Source: Sulfurovum sp.
GTDB taxonomy: Bacteria; Campylobacterota; Campylobacteria; Campylobacterales; Sulfurovaceae
Length of the DNA stretch: 64,000 bases
Direction of reading: 5' to 3'
Assembly (NCBI GenBank): GCA_021166685.1
Contig: JAJPEU010000010.1
Span: 62,001 to 126,000, forward strand
The notes beneath the pieces were generated by a model. It was not told where the DNA came from. It did not search any database and saw only the letters and a list, made by a program, of their open reading frames with translations. Positions 45,489 through 54,315 of this stretch are shown here, piece after piece (the first letter of the stretch is position 1; the number at the start of each line of letters is the position of its first letter). The position numbers and the translations under genes were made by a program.

Positions 45489-46832
45489 TTAGTAACCCAT
45501 TCCAATTAATTGATGCGCTAAATGTTTTGCATGATTATCTGTCATGCCAACTATATAATCAATAACTCTTTGATACATATTGTATAAACTTTTTGTTTTA
45601 GTTGGTCTATCATCCCCCATTAATTCTAATACTCTTTTGCTTTTAAAGGACAATTCTTTTTCATTATCATTTGTATATAATTCATAAGTAGCAAAAATTA
45701 GGTTATTAAGTAATGTTTCAATAATATTGTAAGCTCCAAGCTCTAGCTCAATTTTTCTTTTTTCATTAAATATTTTTTTACTACCCAATTTTTTGGCTTC
45801 CATGATTCCATCTTTTAATTCATGATTGGTAAAATTATCAATCAAGTCTTTTGGTTGATCATCGCTCATAATAGCGTCAAAATTATTTTCAAATACTTCC
45901 ATAACATGTCTAGCTAATTTATCTATTGATTTAGCAACTAGCCTTGAAACTTTTTGAATATCCGTATATTTTTTATTTCTGTATGTTTCATCAACCTCTT
46001 TTTGACCACAAATAAATATAAAAATTTTTTTCATGCTCTGTAAATTAATAATTTTTAACTCAAAAGCATCTTGTAAGTCTAAAAGTCCGTAGCAAATATC
46101 ATCAGAGGCTTCCATTAAATAAGACAAAGGATGTCTTTTAAATGAACCATCGTCTCTACATAATCCAAGTTCATTAAATAAAAGTTGAAAAAAATCTGCT
46201 TCACTAAGAAAATAGTTAAATTTTGATTTATCAATATTTTTACAATTATTTGATGAATGCGGATATTTAACAAGTGTCCCAAGCGTAGCAAAAGTGAGGT
46301 TCATTCCACCAGCAAATAAATTGTTTTCTATTTGGCTAACAATTCTGAAACTTTGTGCATTTCCATCGAGATGAATAAAATCCTCCAACTGTTCAGGGGA
46401 TAACTTTTTTAAAAAATCTTTCTCTTTTTCTTTGTTTTTTTTAAACCACTCTTTTATGACTTCTTCTCCAGCATGACCAAAAGGTGGATTTCCAATGTCA
46501 TGAGCTAGACAAGCTGTTTGAACAATATATGCAACATTATAAGGATTTATTTTATCATCAGGATATTTTTTATTTAAAAATTCTCCAGCTCTTATTCCCA
46601 AACTTCTTCCGACACTTGCAACTTCTAAACTATGCGTAAGTCTATTATGAACGTGATCATTTTTAGAAAGAGGATGAACTTGTGTTTTTTTTGATAGTCT
46701 TCTAAAAGAATTTGAAAAAATAATTCTGTCATAATCTTTGTGAAAACTGCTTCTAAAATAATCTTCTTTTTCGTCTTCAACTATTTCTTTATTGCTGTAA
46801 TATCTTTTTTTAGATAGTAATTTTTTTATCAT
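45489..46832 (-). CDS. dgt: dGTPase-family HD triphosphohydrolase
   Basis: A 447-residue HD-domain nucleotide triphosphohydrolase of the dGTPase family. The start has [19 protein letters not shown], His67 in [13 protein letters not shown], the HD pair His111-Asp112 in [16 protein letters not shown], and [15 protein letters not shown] for the late metal ligand. It removes triphosphate from dGTP (or other dNTPs). Chromosomal dgt is housekeeping, but island-borne dNTPases have been shown to act against phage by starving replication. It sits between two unrecognised genes, 18 and 26 bases away, in one operon. Confidence 0.85.
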   Translation of the reverse strand: MIKKLLSKKRYYSNKEIVEDEKEDYFRSSFHKDYDRIIFSNSFRRLSKKTQVHPLSKNDHVHNRLTHSLEVASVGRSLGIRAGEFLNKKYPDDKINPYNVAYIVQTACLAHDIGNPPFGHAGEEVIKEWFKKNKEKEKDFLKKLSPEQLEDFIHLDGNAQSFRIVSQIENNLFAGGMNLTFATLGTLVKYPHSSNNCKNIDKSKFNYFLSEADFFQLLFNELGLCRDDGSFKRHPLSYLMEASDDICYGLLDLQDAFELKIINLQSMKKIFIFICGQKEVDETYRNKKYTDIQKVSRLVAKSIDKLARHVMEVFENNFDAIMSDDQPKDLIDNFTNHELKDGIMEAKKLGSKKIFNEKRKIELELGAYNIIETLLNNLIFATYELYTNDNEKELSFKSKRVLELMGDDRPTKTKSLYNMYQRVIDYIVGMTDNHAKHLAHQLIGMGY

Positions 46833-46850
46833 TAATTTTTTCCTTGTTGT

Positions 46851-47825
46851 TTATATATTTAAATTATTTCTGCATTTTTTAACAATATCTTTTATTTTTT
46901 GTTCCCATCCTGTAGTATGAATTACTCTTTCAAAATTATCACCATATCGTCCAGACATCAATTCAATTCTGCTAAGCATGCTTAATTGTTCCCAATCATT
47001 ATGCATTACATAGATAGCATTACCATACCTAATATTTTCAAATACTACCAAATTATCATCAAGTTTTGCCCCAAAATAACGTTGTAATCCGCTGGTTCCA
47101 TATAATAATTCTTTTGGATTTAAACTCATTAAAAAATCATGTCTACTTTCCATATTTCTTTTTTGCTCAGGTGTTGGTATATTTCGACCAAAAACTCTTT
47201 TTATATCATCTTCACGATTGCCTAGAGGTAAAAATTCCCAAGCAAGCTGAGTCGTTATAATATAATCTTCGAAACTAATGCCAGATGGAAATACATCACA
47301 AGAATAAATGTTTTCTTGTAATAAATTTAGAGAAATTAATAAATCTTCTTCGAAAGTTTTACTTTTCTTGTCTAGCACTTCATTAAGTTCAAATTTAATA
47401 GCAAATTCATCTTGTCCTGATGAAGTATTACGACATTCTATTTTTATACTTGATAAACTAGGAGCTATAATATCTCTAGGATACATTTCATAAGGCATGT
47501 CAACAGTGTGTGTTCTCCATATCGATCCCCAAGTTGGAACCTCCATTGAGCGATAATGAGTTTCTTTGGCTAAATCTCTTCTTGTAATTTCATATCCATT
47601 TATATTTCTGTTTGAATATTTTCCTTGAGATGAAGAAGGTATTATTTCATCAGGGAAAATTAAAGAGTTATTCTCTATCGATATATTTAAATGTGAAAGA
47701 TTTCCATTTAAAATATAATCTATTTTAAAAGTTTTTAAAACCCCGACAGTTACATATTGACTTTTAATACTTTCTAGTTTTTTTAAAATGATATAGGGTA
47801 TTTTTCTTAAATTTTTTTTTGTCAA
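46851..47825 (-). CDS. Unrecognised protein upstream of the dGTPase
   Basis: A 324-residue soluble protein with mixed strand and helix content. An N-terminal basic start (KKNLRKIPYIIL), a central TWGSIWRTHTVDMPYEMYP and a C-terminal block with NIRYGNAIYVMHNDW and FERVIHTTGWEQ are notable. I do not recognise it. It is the first gene of the dGTPase operon and ends 18 bases before the dgt ATG. A sensor or regulator of the dGTPase would be the natural guess, but nothing in the sequence shows it. Confidence 0.6.
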   Translation of the reverse strand: MTKKNLRKIPYIILKKLESIKSQYVTVGVLKTFKIDYILNGNLSHLNISIENNSLIFPDEIIPSSSQGKYSNRNINGYEITRRDLAKETHYRSMEVPTWGSIWRTHTVDMPYEMYPRDIIAPSLSSIKIECRNTSSGQDEFAIKFELNEVLDKKSKTFEEDLLISLNLLQENIYSCDVFPSGISFEDYIITTQLAWEFLPLGNREDDIKRVFGRNIPTPEQKRNMESRHDFLMSLNPKELLYGTSGLQRYFGAKLDDNLVVFENIRYGNAIYVMHNDWEQLSMLSRIELMSGRYGDNFERVIHTTGWEQKIKDIVKKCRNNLNI

Positions 47826-47907
47826 AATTATCCCTTAGTTTTTAGTAATTTTTGTAGAGAGAGCAGGAATAGATTTACTATTCCTGCCTAAATCCTGCCT
47901 AATTTTT

Positions 47908-48129
47908 TTATCCCCTAGGAGGAAATGAATCATTTCCATAAGAGTCTTTGTCTCTTATCTGACCATTTTTCCTATGTATAATTAACTCCGATTGTTGATT
48001 TCTTGCAATATTTCTTGCAATATCTATACATTCTTTTTGTGTATTACAAATAGCAGTATACTTTTCATTTTCCGCGCCTTTAACTGCCCACTTATCCCCA
48101 CGTGGAACAACATGTTGATTTTTACCCAA
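47908..48129 (-). CDS. DUF2188 domain protein
   Basis: A 73-residue DUF2188 protein: KNQHVVPRGDKWAVKGAE at the start, repeated-strand middle with AICNTQKECIDIARNIARN, and the strong terminal block GQIRDKDSYGNDSFPPRG. The family is small, of unknown function and common in mobile and accessory regions. A TTG at 48129 with an AAAGGA site 6 bases upstream fits the family's usual start; an ATG at 48168 would add 13 hydrophobic, non-conserved residues. Confidence 0.8.
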   Translation of the reverse strand: MGKNQHVVPRGDKWAVKGAENEKYTAICNTQKECIDIARNIARNQQSELIIHRKNGQIRDKDSYGNDSFPPRG

Positions 48130-48580
48130 GGTAAATCCTTTTTTTATTAAAATATTTGCAAATAACATAAATACTTTGGTATTAACGTAAACTATATAAC
48201 TTTTTTTATCCTTTTTAAGATATATTTAATTTAATTTAGCTAAAATACTCGTCTAAAAATAAAAATATAATGTTACTTACTGGTCTAGACAAAACAATGA
48301 CCATTTTTATTATACCATAAATTCATTTAAAAAAAATTTAAGCTTTTTAATATCTAGAGTAAAAAAATATAATTAAATATTATTTTAATATATACACAAG
48401 TGTGCTCAAAAATAACTATTTTAAAAAAAGTTAAAATTTTGATAGAGTCACGAAACCCCAAGTACGTGGTAATTTGTAGTTTTTATTAGTTTAATTTCCG
48501 TGCCCCATCTCTTGTTCGCTATTTTCTAATTAATGTTTTACCCTTAATATTTAACAGTATTTAGTATTTATTTTTTCAAG
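48130..48580. other. AT-rich spacer with a relic of the element's right end
   Basis: No gene is seen in these 451 bases. Positions 48401-48499 resemble 53692-53798 near attR: TGTGCTCAAAAA, then a shared TTTGATAGAGTC, CGAAA, GTAC, TTTGTAGTTTTT and ATTTCC. The match stops where attR begins its tRNA core. The rest is very AT-rich, with no obvious terminator. Confidence 0.5.
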
Positions 48581-51500
48581 TTACACCATAGGTTTTATCA
48601 TACTTTCTATAAATTCAATTTCTTCATCTGTCAAATTATATTTTTTATACAATTGTTTATCAATCTCTTCTATGGATACATTCCAATTAATATCTGAATC
48701 TAAATTAAAATTTTGAAGAGGAATAAATTTATATGTCTTTGAAGTAGCATCTTGACTAGCTTTACCTACACTATGCTGAAATCTAGCAAATTTTGTAGTA
48801 AAGTATTTACAAAGATTCGAAGCAGATGATGCATCCAAAGCTAAATTCGCCCCTACTACTATATAAGACTCTGTGCAAATGGTATTTGGAGTGCCAATAA
48901 ATGTATTTAGATTATCATCATTTAATTCAGTTCCTATGTTGTTTGCTCGTGGAGTGAATACTTTATATTTGTCAATCCATTCTGCATTTTTTGTGATTTT
49001 ATTTTTCTCCAAATAACCGACTTGTTGACCTTTTCCATAACAAACAACGGGATTTTCTAGACCTTCATTGGTTGTTCTAAAGATATTTATATTTTTAACT
49101 ATGTTTGCATCCAAATTAAAAGGTCTTCTTGATGAAATATGTTTTTCAAATGATTCAAACTGTGGATGAGATTTAATTTTTTTAAGAATTTCAATAGCTA
49201 AGCTATGACGAATAAATATGTCTGAATCCTCGGTTTTTAAATTGCGAGTATTGAGCTTTGGTGTTAAGCTATTTTTGTAGGTGAATATTTTGGTTAGGTC
49301 ATTAGTATTTTCATAGTTTTTATCCCAAAGAAAATAACAGATTCCACCTCTTAGATTTATATCTGGAAAAATTAGCTCTGGTTTTAAAAAATCGTGCAAC
49401 TCCGATATATGAGTATCATTGAGCATTTGATCTCTAAACTCATCCAAACCCTTGCCACCCGAATACCATCTAGTAGGCATAATCATAGATATATAGCTAG
49501 GATCTAGTTTTTTTGCAATACCCACAAACTCATTGTATATAGGTTTGGCACTAGCCCCAGCACCGCCATCACTTTGTTGATATGGCGGATTTCCAATGAT
49601 TGCATCAAATTTCATAGTATTTCCATTAATTTTTATTTTTTCTTCCACGATAAATTTGTTTTCTCCAATTAGGTCATATGATGTGTAGTTTGCTTCAATA
49701 TTTTTCAGATCAAGTTCTAGTAAGCTATATACTTTTCTTGTGAATTCATAAGCAATTTTAGATGTAGGGATAGAGTAAAAATTATTTGCTATAACTTTAC
49801 CATATTTCTTATAAATTGCATAAACAAATTCACCTTGTTTAGCTCCAATATCAAGAAACATTGTTGAGTTATTAATAGCATCTGAAGGTAAAACATTAAT
49901 AATCATATCTGTTACATTTTCAGGCGTTACAACTTCAGAATCAGATAAACGACTAAACTTTTTCATAGCATTGTTTGCTCTTTGCATTGATGTTAAAGAA
50001 GTATCATTTGCTAAAGAATTTATATTGTGGATTTTATAATCTAGTTCACTTAGTATGAATGGGTTAATATGCTCTTGAAATAATTTTAGTATTGTTTTAT
50101 TAAGATTTAAATTTGTAGCAATTCGAAGATTATTTTTATGTTCTTCAATTTGTATAATAATCTCTTGAAGAGATTTAACTTTTGATTCTGTCAAAAATGC
50201 AAAGAATAAAATTCTTGCATAATACATAGCAAATTGCCCTTTGTAATCTATTTTATCATCTTTTTTAGAAGAATTAGATTCTCTTTTACTTTCGTTAGAT
50301 TCTTTATTATCAGAAGATGTATCTTCTATGTCAATATCGTCACCGTCACCTTCCGAAGGTTCAATTTCTAGACCTTGCCGTGAGCCAATTTTAGCTTGTT
50401 TTTCAATTTCAGCTTTGATTGCATCTATATCTAGTAAAGAATAATCTATAGCTATAGTGGTTGCTTCATCAAGCACACTTCTTTGGCTTGAATATTTTCT
50501 TACAGCATCTAAAATATCAGTTGGAGTTATTTGTACAATTTTATTGTTATTTAGCACTATTATTGGGGAAATCTCTAACTCTTTTTTTATTCTCTCCTCT
50601 AGTTTGTTGTTACCATTGGACTCTATGTTTACATTGTATATCTGAGATTTTTGTTCTTGTATTTGAAACATTCTATTTGGATTAAAATCAACTAACAATG
50701 TTTGAGGCTTCATATTGTACTTGATGACATCACCGTCAGGTTCTTTATAAGTTTTTATATATTGATTTTGAAGACGAAAAATTGCTTGATCATACTCTTG
50801 GGGAGATGAAGTATCTTTCAAGTAAAGCATTGTATCCCACTCAGGTACTGTGCTACCTGTTAGCATCCTATTCACAGTTAAAGTGATAGTTTTTATATTT
50901 TCACTTTCACATTTTTTAATTTTTGATTGTACAGATGGAGTATCTTTATATGCTTTACCATTCTCTACACCAGAAATGTTAATAATTTCATATGAACTGA
51001 GATTTTTAAATTTACTCGACTTTATCAATTCTTCCAAAGCATCACAAGATGCACGATAAGGCAGAACACAAACAATATGACGACACATTTTTCCTTCTTT
51101 TATTTTGTCATAATCTAAAAAACTTAATAAATTCTCATCGTCCTCAGAGCCATCTATTACATTTAATAAATCAGCAATTTCTTGCTCATATTTAAACTTT
51201 TTATGAAGATTATTTTCTTTGTCCTTAATTATAGACTCTGGTTTAAATAATTCTGAAAAAGCGTAAGTAGTACCATTCTTTCTCATCTCATCCATTTTTT
51301 TACGAGAAGACTTATTGGGATTAAAAGCAAATCTAATCATTTTTGGAAATCCATAATATGGATTGTTCCATTCTTTTTCCTCATCTTTATTGAGATTTTC
51401 ATTATCCCATTTTTCTTGATCTTCTGCTATGTCTGAAAATTGATAAAATGCAATTATGTCATCATTTGTAAACTCACTATTCATCAAAATTCGATAAGGT

Positions 51501-52540
51501 GTACCGGAGAGATGAATACGAACTCTTGCATTAAGTATTTTTACGGTTGAATCTAATTCATCTATAGTATTTTCATTTTCTTTTTCTTCATTTTTAATTT
51601 CTTGTTTTTCTAAACCACTATCTTTTAAAACTTTGCCGTATTCTTCTGCTCTTGCGCCAAAATGCGTTTCATCAATAAGCAATAAATCAATTTGATTATC
51701 AAAAATTTCTTTGTGCTTTGATTTGATTTCATCACCTTGTAAATCTTGCAAAGTGAGAAATAAAACTATTTTGTCTTCTGAAGCAATTTTTTCAGATAGT
51801 ATGGTATCACTTTCTAAAAGAGAATTACTGTCTAAAAAACTGTATCCTTCAAATTTCATATGACTTTCTACTGTTTTTTTCCACTCCTCTTTCACATCAG
51901 CTTTTGCAGAAACCACAATCATAAATTTTGCATCTATCTCAACAGCACAACACATAGAAGTAAAAGACTTGCCAAACCGCATAACAGCATACATCAATAA
52001 ATTGTTTCTACCCTTGTGAATGGCTTCTTTAAACTTCGTAATAGTTTCTTGTTGATTTGGTCTTGGATTGTAAGTTTCCGTTCTGTTGTAAGTATAAGTA
52101 ATAGGGATATGGCTTTCATCAAATTTATAATATTGGTATTTAGACTGATTGCCTTGGTGACAATTCTTTATATCTTCAATTGCATCATTCAAATCATCTT
52201 CGGTGGCATTTTTAAAAAATTCATTTGAAAAATATGGTATATCTTCTATTGTATTAGGTGTTAAACGAGATTTTTGCTTATCGTTTTCTAAAAAATAATG
52301 TACTGCATAATCTCTAAAAAATATATTTTCATCAACTTTTGAGATTGTTTCAAACTTCTTTTCTAAGTTTGGGAAATGTTTTCTCCACTCGTTTAATCTT
52401 GCTTCAAGTGGACGATAAGTATCGCCAACTTTAAGATAGTTAGGGATAGTCTCTGTTGTAAATGCATAAATTTGTGGTTCAACTCTACCAACAATAATAT
52501 CATTTAAAATTTCTATATCTATTTTTGTAATTTCTGACAT
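48581..52540 (-). CDS. Fused GIY-YIG / SF2 helicase / adenine methyltransferase
   Basis: A 1319-residue single-chain restriction-modification-like protein. An N-terminal GIY-YIG-like domain has IYAF (24-27), YLKVGDT (35-41) and following arginines. The helicase has a motif I AVMRFGKS (185-192) and motif II DETH (290-293). The methyltransferase has a motif I LDIGAKQGEF (about 895) and NPPY at 984-987, giving an N6-adenine enzyme, followed by a probable target-recognition region. It is preceded 15 bases upstream by its partner gene. It could methylate and cut by itself, resembling a type ISP or IIG-like layout but with a GIY-YIG nuclease. Confidence 0.8.
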   Translation of the reverse strand: MSEITKIDIEILNDIIVGRVEPQIYAFTTETIPNYLKVGDTYRPLEARLNEWRKHFPNLEKKFETISKVDENIFFRDYAVHYFLENDKQKSRLTPNTIEDIPYFSNEFFKNATEDDLNDAIEDIKNCHQGNQSKYQYYKFDESHIPITYTYNRTETYNPRPNQQETITKFKEAIHKGRNNLLMYAVMRFGKSFTSMCCAVEIDAKFMIVVSAKADVKEEWKKTVESHMKFEGYSFLDSNSLLESDTILSEKIASEDKIVLFLTLQDLQGDEIKSKHKEIFDNQIDLLLIDETHFGARAEEYGKVLKDSGLEKQEIKNEEKENENTIDELDSTVKILNARVRIHLSGTPYRILMNSEFTNDDIIAFYQFSDIAEDQEKWDNENLNKDEEKEWNNPYYGFPKMIRFAFNPNKSSRKKMDEMRKNGTTYAFSELFKPESIIKDKENNLHKKFKYEQEIADLLNVIDGSEDDENLLSFLDYDKIKEGKMCRHIVCVLPYRASCDALEELIKSSKFKNLSSYEIINISGVENGKAYKDTPSVQSKIKKCESENIKTITLTVNRMLTGSTVPEWDTMLYLKDTSSPQEYDQAIFRLQNQYIKTYKEPDGDVIKYNMKPQTLLVDFNPNRMFQIQEQKSQIYNVNIESNGNNKLEERIKKELEISPIIVLNNNKIVQITPTDILDAVRKYSSQRSVLDEATTIAIDYSLLDIDAIKAEIEKQAKIGSRQGLEIEPSEGDGDDIDIEDTSSDNKESNESKRESNSSKKDDKIDYKGQFAMYYARILFFAFLTESKVKSLQEIIIQIEEHKNNLRIATNLNLNKTILKLFQEHINPFILSELDYKIHNINSLANDTSLTSMQRANNAMKKFSRLSDSEVVTPENVTDMIINVLPSDAINNSTMFLDIGAKQGEFVYAIYKKYGKVIANNFYSIPTSKIAYEFTRKVYSLLELDLKNIEANYTSYDLIGENKFIVEEKIKINGNTMKFDAIIGNPPYQQSDGGAGASAKPIYNEFVGIAKKLDPSYISMIMPTRWYSGGKGLDEFRDQMLNDTHISELHDFLKPELIFPDINLRGGICYFLWDKNYENTNDLTKIFTYKNSLTPKLNTRNLKTEDSDIFIRHSLAIEILKKIKSHPQFESFEKHISSRRPFNLDANIVKNINIFRTTNEGLENPVVCYGKGQQVGYLEKNKITKNAEWIDKYKVFTPRANNIGTELNDDNLNTFIGTPNTICTESYIVVGANLALDASSASNLCKYFTTKFARFQHSVGKASQDATSKTYKFIPLQNFNLDSDINWNVSIEEIDKQLYKKYNLTDEEIEFIESMIKPMV

Positions 52541-52555
52541 ATTTTGTTGGCCATC

Positions 52556-53563
52556 CTAATTTTGAATTAAATCTACAAATTTTACTTGAAGACCTTCTTT
52601 ATTTGATATTGGATCTATTTTAGTCCAATCCATTATTAAGCAATATATGCCATTGTGTAAATTATTGTCATTAGTTGCACATCCTTTGCACTTGATAATT
52701 CTTTTTGTAGAATCATCAAATAAGTTTTTTGTTTCTTCAATGCTCGATATACAACTATTAGGAACAACCGCTTTTAATCCATCCATTTGCCATATATTCC
52801 AAGAAATTATATAAGCTATTTTTTGAATATTCAAAAGTTCTGGTTCATCATTGAATTTTTCAAAGTAATTTTCAATAAATGTATAAAGAAGTGACTCTCT
52901 GGCCAACAGCAAACTATCCCCATGAAATTCATAGCCATAAGTGCTTTTATAAGCTAATTCTACATTATTTAACCAGCTTTTTTTAGTTTTTATATTTTCA
53001 TTAATTATTCGTAATTTTCTATCTAAAAATCCAATTCTATTGCTTATCAGGATGTACTCTCCTGTAGTGGTATCGTATCTACTAGCTAAATATGGAGCTT
53101 CTCCGCATGATATTTCAAGTCGAATATTTTTTACATAATCTTTCCAAGTTTTACCTTTTGGAAAATCAATCTTATTTTGATTCACTTTCCATGATACAAA
53201 ACCATCATTTTTTATAATTAGTTCATTGAAGATGTTTTCTTTATCAAACCAAGAGTTGTCAATAGAATTTATTTGTTTATTGCAAACCCAAGAAGGGGTG
53301 TAAACTTCAGCCATTTCTTTTACTCTAGTTCTTTGAAGTTCTTTATTTTTCAATACTCTAGGCATTATTATCTTGCTATTTAAACCAGTAATTAACTCTG
53401 GATAGATTGGAGATGAAAATTGGTACTTTTCGCCAAGATGTTGATAGTTATCTGTAGCCCAGAAAATATTCTTTTTAGTTGTTTGATCATACAAAAGAAT
53501 ATCTAATACTTTTGGATACTTTTTTAAAATGTCATCCTCAATAATATCAACTTCTTTTGACAT
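52556..53563 (-). CDS. Partner protein of the fused helicase-methyltransferase
   Basis: A 335-residue protein of the type often labelled 'restriction endonuclease subunit M'. Typical blocks are MAEVYTPSWVCNKQI (about 103-117), GKTWKDYVKNIRLEISCGEAPYLASRYD-type middle, and IISWNIWQMDGLKAV. No SAM motif of its own is clear. The gene regularly precedes a helicase-methyltransferase gene in other genomes, as here. The exact role is unknown. It is the first gene of the two-gene operon. Confidence 0.65.
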   Translation of the reverse strand: MSKEVDIIEDDILKKYPKVLDILLYDQTTKKNIFWATDNYQHLGEKYQFSSPIYPELITGLNSKIIMPRVLKNKELQRTRVKEMAEVYTPSWVCNKQINSIDNSWFDKENIFNELIIKNDGFVSWKVNQNKIDFPKGKTWKDYVKNIRLEISCGEAPYLASRYDTTTGEYILISNRIGFLDRKLRIINENIKTKKSWLNNVELAYKSTYGYEFHGDSLLLARESLLYTFIENYFEKFNDEPELLNIQKIAYIISWNIWQMDGLKAVVPNSCISSIEETKNLFDDSTKRIIKCKGCATNDNNLHNGIYCLIMDWTKIDPISNKEGLQVKFVDLIQN

Positions 53564-53681
53564 CTTCTTTGTTTTTCCTATCTTCTTTAAAGTATTTTTA
53601 TCTTAGCATATTAGTCATTAAAAAAATTACTCTCTTGCCAAGGAAAATAGATGTTGTATTAACGGGTATTCATCGAAGATT

Positions 53682-53703
53682 GTGCCCAAATTGTGCCCAA
53701 AAA
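53682..53703. promoter_or_regulatory. Right arm-type sites (tandem GTGCCCAAA)
   Basis: GTGCCCAAA occurs twice with starts 11 bases apart, in the same direction as at 41255-41276. It lies about 100 bases inside attR. These are the best candidates for integrase arm-binding sites on the right. Confidence 0.5.
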
Positions 53704-53795
53704 GGACTAATTTTGAAGAAATTGAAAATTTGATAGAGTCGCGAAAGCCCCTGTACGGCGGTCTTTTGTAGTTTTTCTTAAGTTTATTTTAAATT

Positions 53796-53815
53796 TCCCT
53801 CACTGTCCGCCACTA
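53796..53815 (+). repeat. attR: 20-bp direct repeat of tRNA-Ser 3' end
   Basis: An exact copy of 41186-41205. It contains only the tRNA T-arm 3' side, acceptor 3' strand and CCA, not a functional tRNA. The bases differ on both sides of the 20-bp core. Confidence 0.92.
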
Positions 53816-54015
53816 TTTATTCTAAAATCTCCTTAACCTCCCTAAAAACCGTACTTTAATAGACTTTTTAAGGTTTGATAATTTCATGTTTTGGTAACCT
53901 ATTGGTAACCATCTTTCTAACTTTCTATAAAATCAATCTTTTCCCTTGCTAATGACTTTACATTTTGACAAATAAGTTTTTAGATGTGTATTTAGGAATT
54001 AACAGAAAGTATTTA

Positions 54016-54165
54016 TCACCATTCATTAGTAATGGTAAATACATCACTCCAGCTTGATCCGGTTTGATAAATTTTTAGTTCATCATTTTTAGACATTATA
54101 TTTGCACATATGTGACCTTTATAAACTTTTCTTTGCTTGTTGGCCGTACCATTGGTGTATTTGTT
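54016..54165 (-). pseudogene. Possible remnant of a C-terminal coding region
   Basis: A minus-strand frame without start, 49 codons long, reads coherently (for example KQRKVYKGHICANIMSK and IYQTGSSWSDVFTI) and ends with TGA. There is no ribosome site for it. It lies just outside attR and may be what is left of an older insertion. Identification is not possible from this length. Confidence 0.25.
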
Positions 54166-54315
54166 TTATGTTTCATCTGATATAGTGCAGAACAAAGATG
54201 AATATTCCTATGTGCAACTCGACTATATAGGGGACCGTTTAGAATTTTGTGTCATATAGGGACACGGCTGTTGTAATTTTCAAATGCATGTACGTTTTTT
54301 AAATAAGGAAAAACT

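Larger units (their letters stand above)
41206..53815. mobile_element. Integrated element in tRNA-Ser (about 12.6 kb)
   Basis: Bounded by attL and attR, with int at the left end, an HTH regulator, a rep/ssDNA-binding-like module, and cargo all on the minus strand. The cargo is defence-like: a dGTPase operon and a fused GIY-YIG-helicase-methyltransferase with partner. Conjugation genes, relaxase and capsid genes are absent, so it would need help to move. Confidence 0.88.
53564..54315. other. Right end of the element and remnants beyond it
   Basis: No intact gene in 752 bases. It holds the right tandem GTGCCCAAA arm sites (53682-53703), a segment shared with 48401-48499, the attR core (53796-53815), a GGTAACC pair 11 bp apart (53893-53910), and an open minus-strand frame at 54016-54165. 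The DNA after 53816 is AT-rich and otherwise unremarkable until selO. Confidence 0.5.

Noticed and set aside
45489-46832. dgt as a housekeeping gene
   Set aside because: It lies inside the tRNA-Ser element with cargo of matching AT-rich composition and in an operon with unknown genes, so a cargo role is more likely, though not proved.
53796-53815. Second tRNA-like 3' end
   Set aside because: Only the T-arm 3' side, acceptor 3' strand and CCA are present; no anticodon arm or 5' half exists, so it is attR and not a gene.
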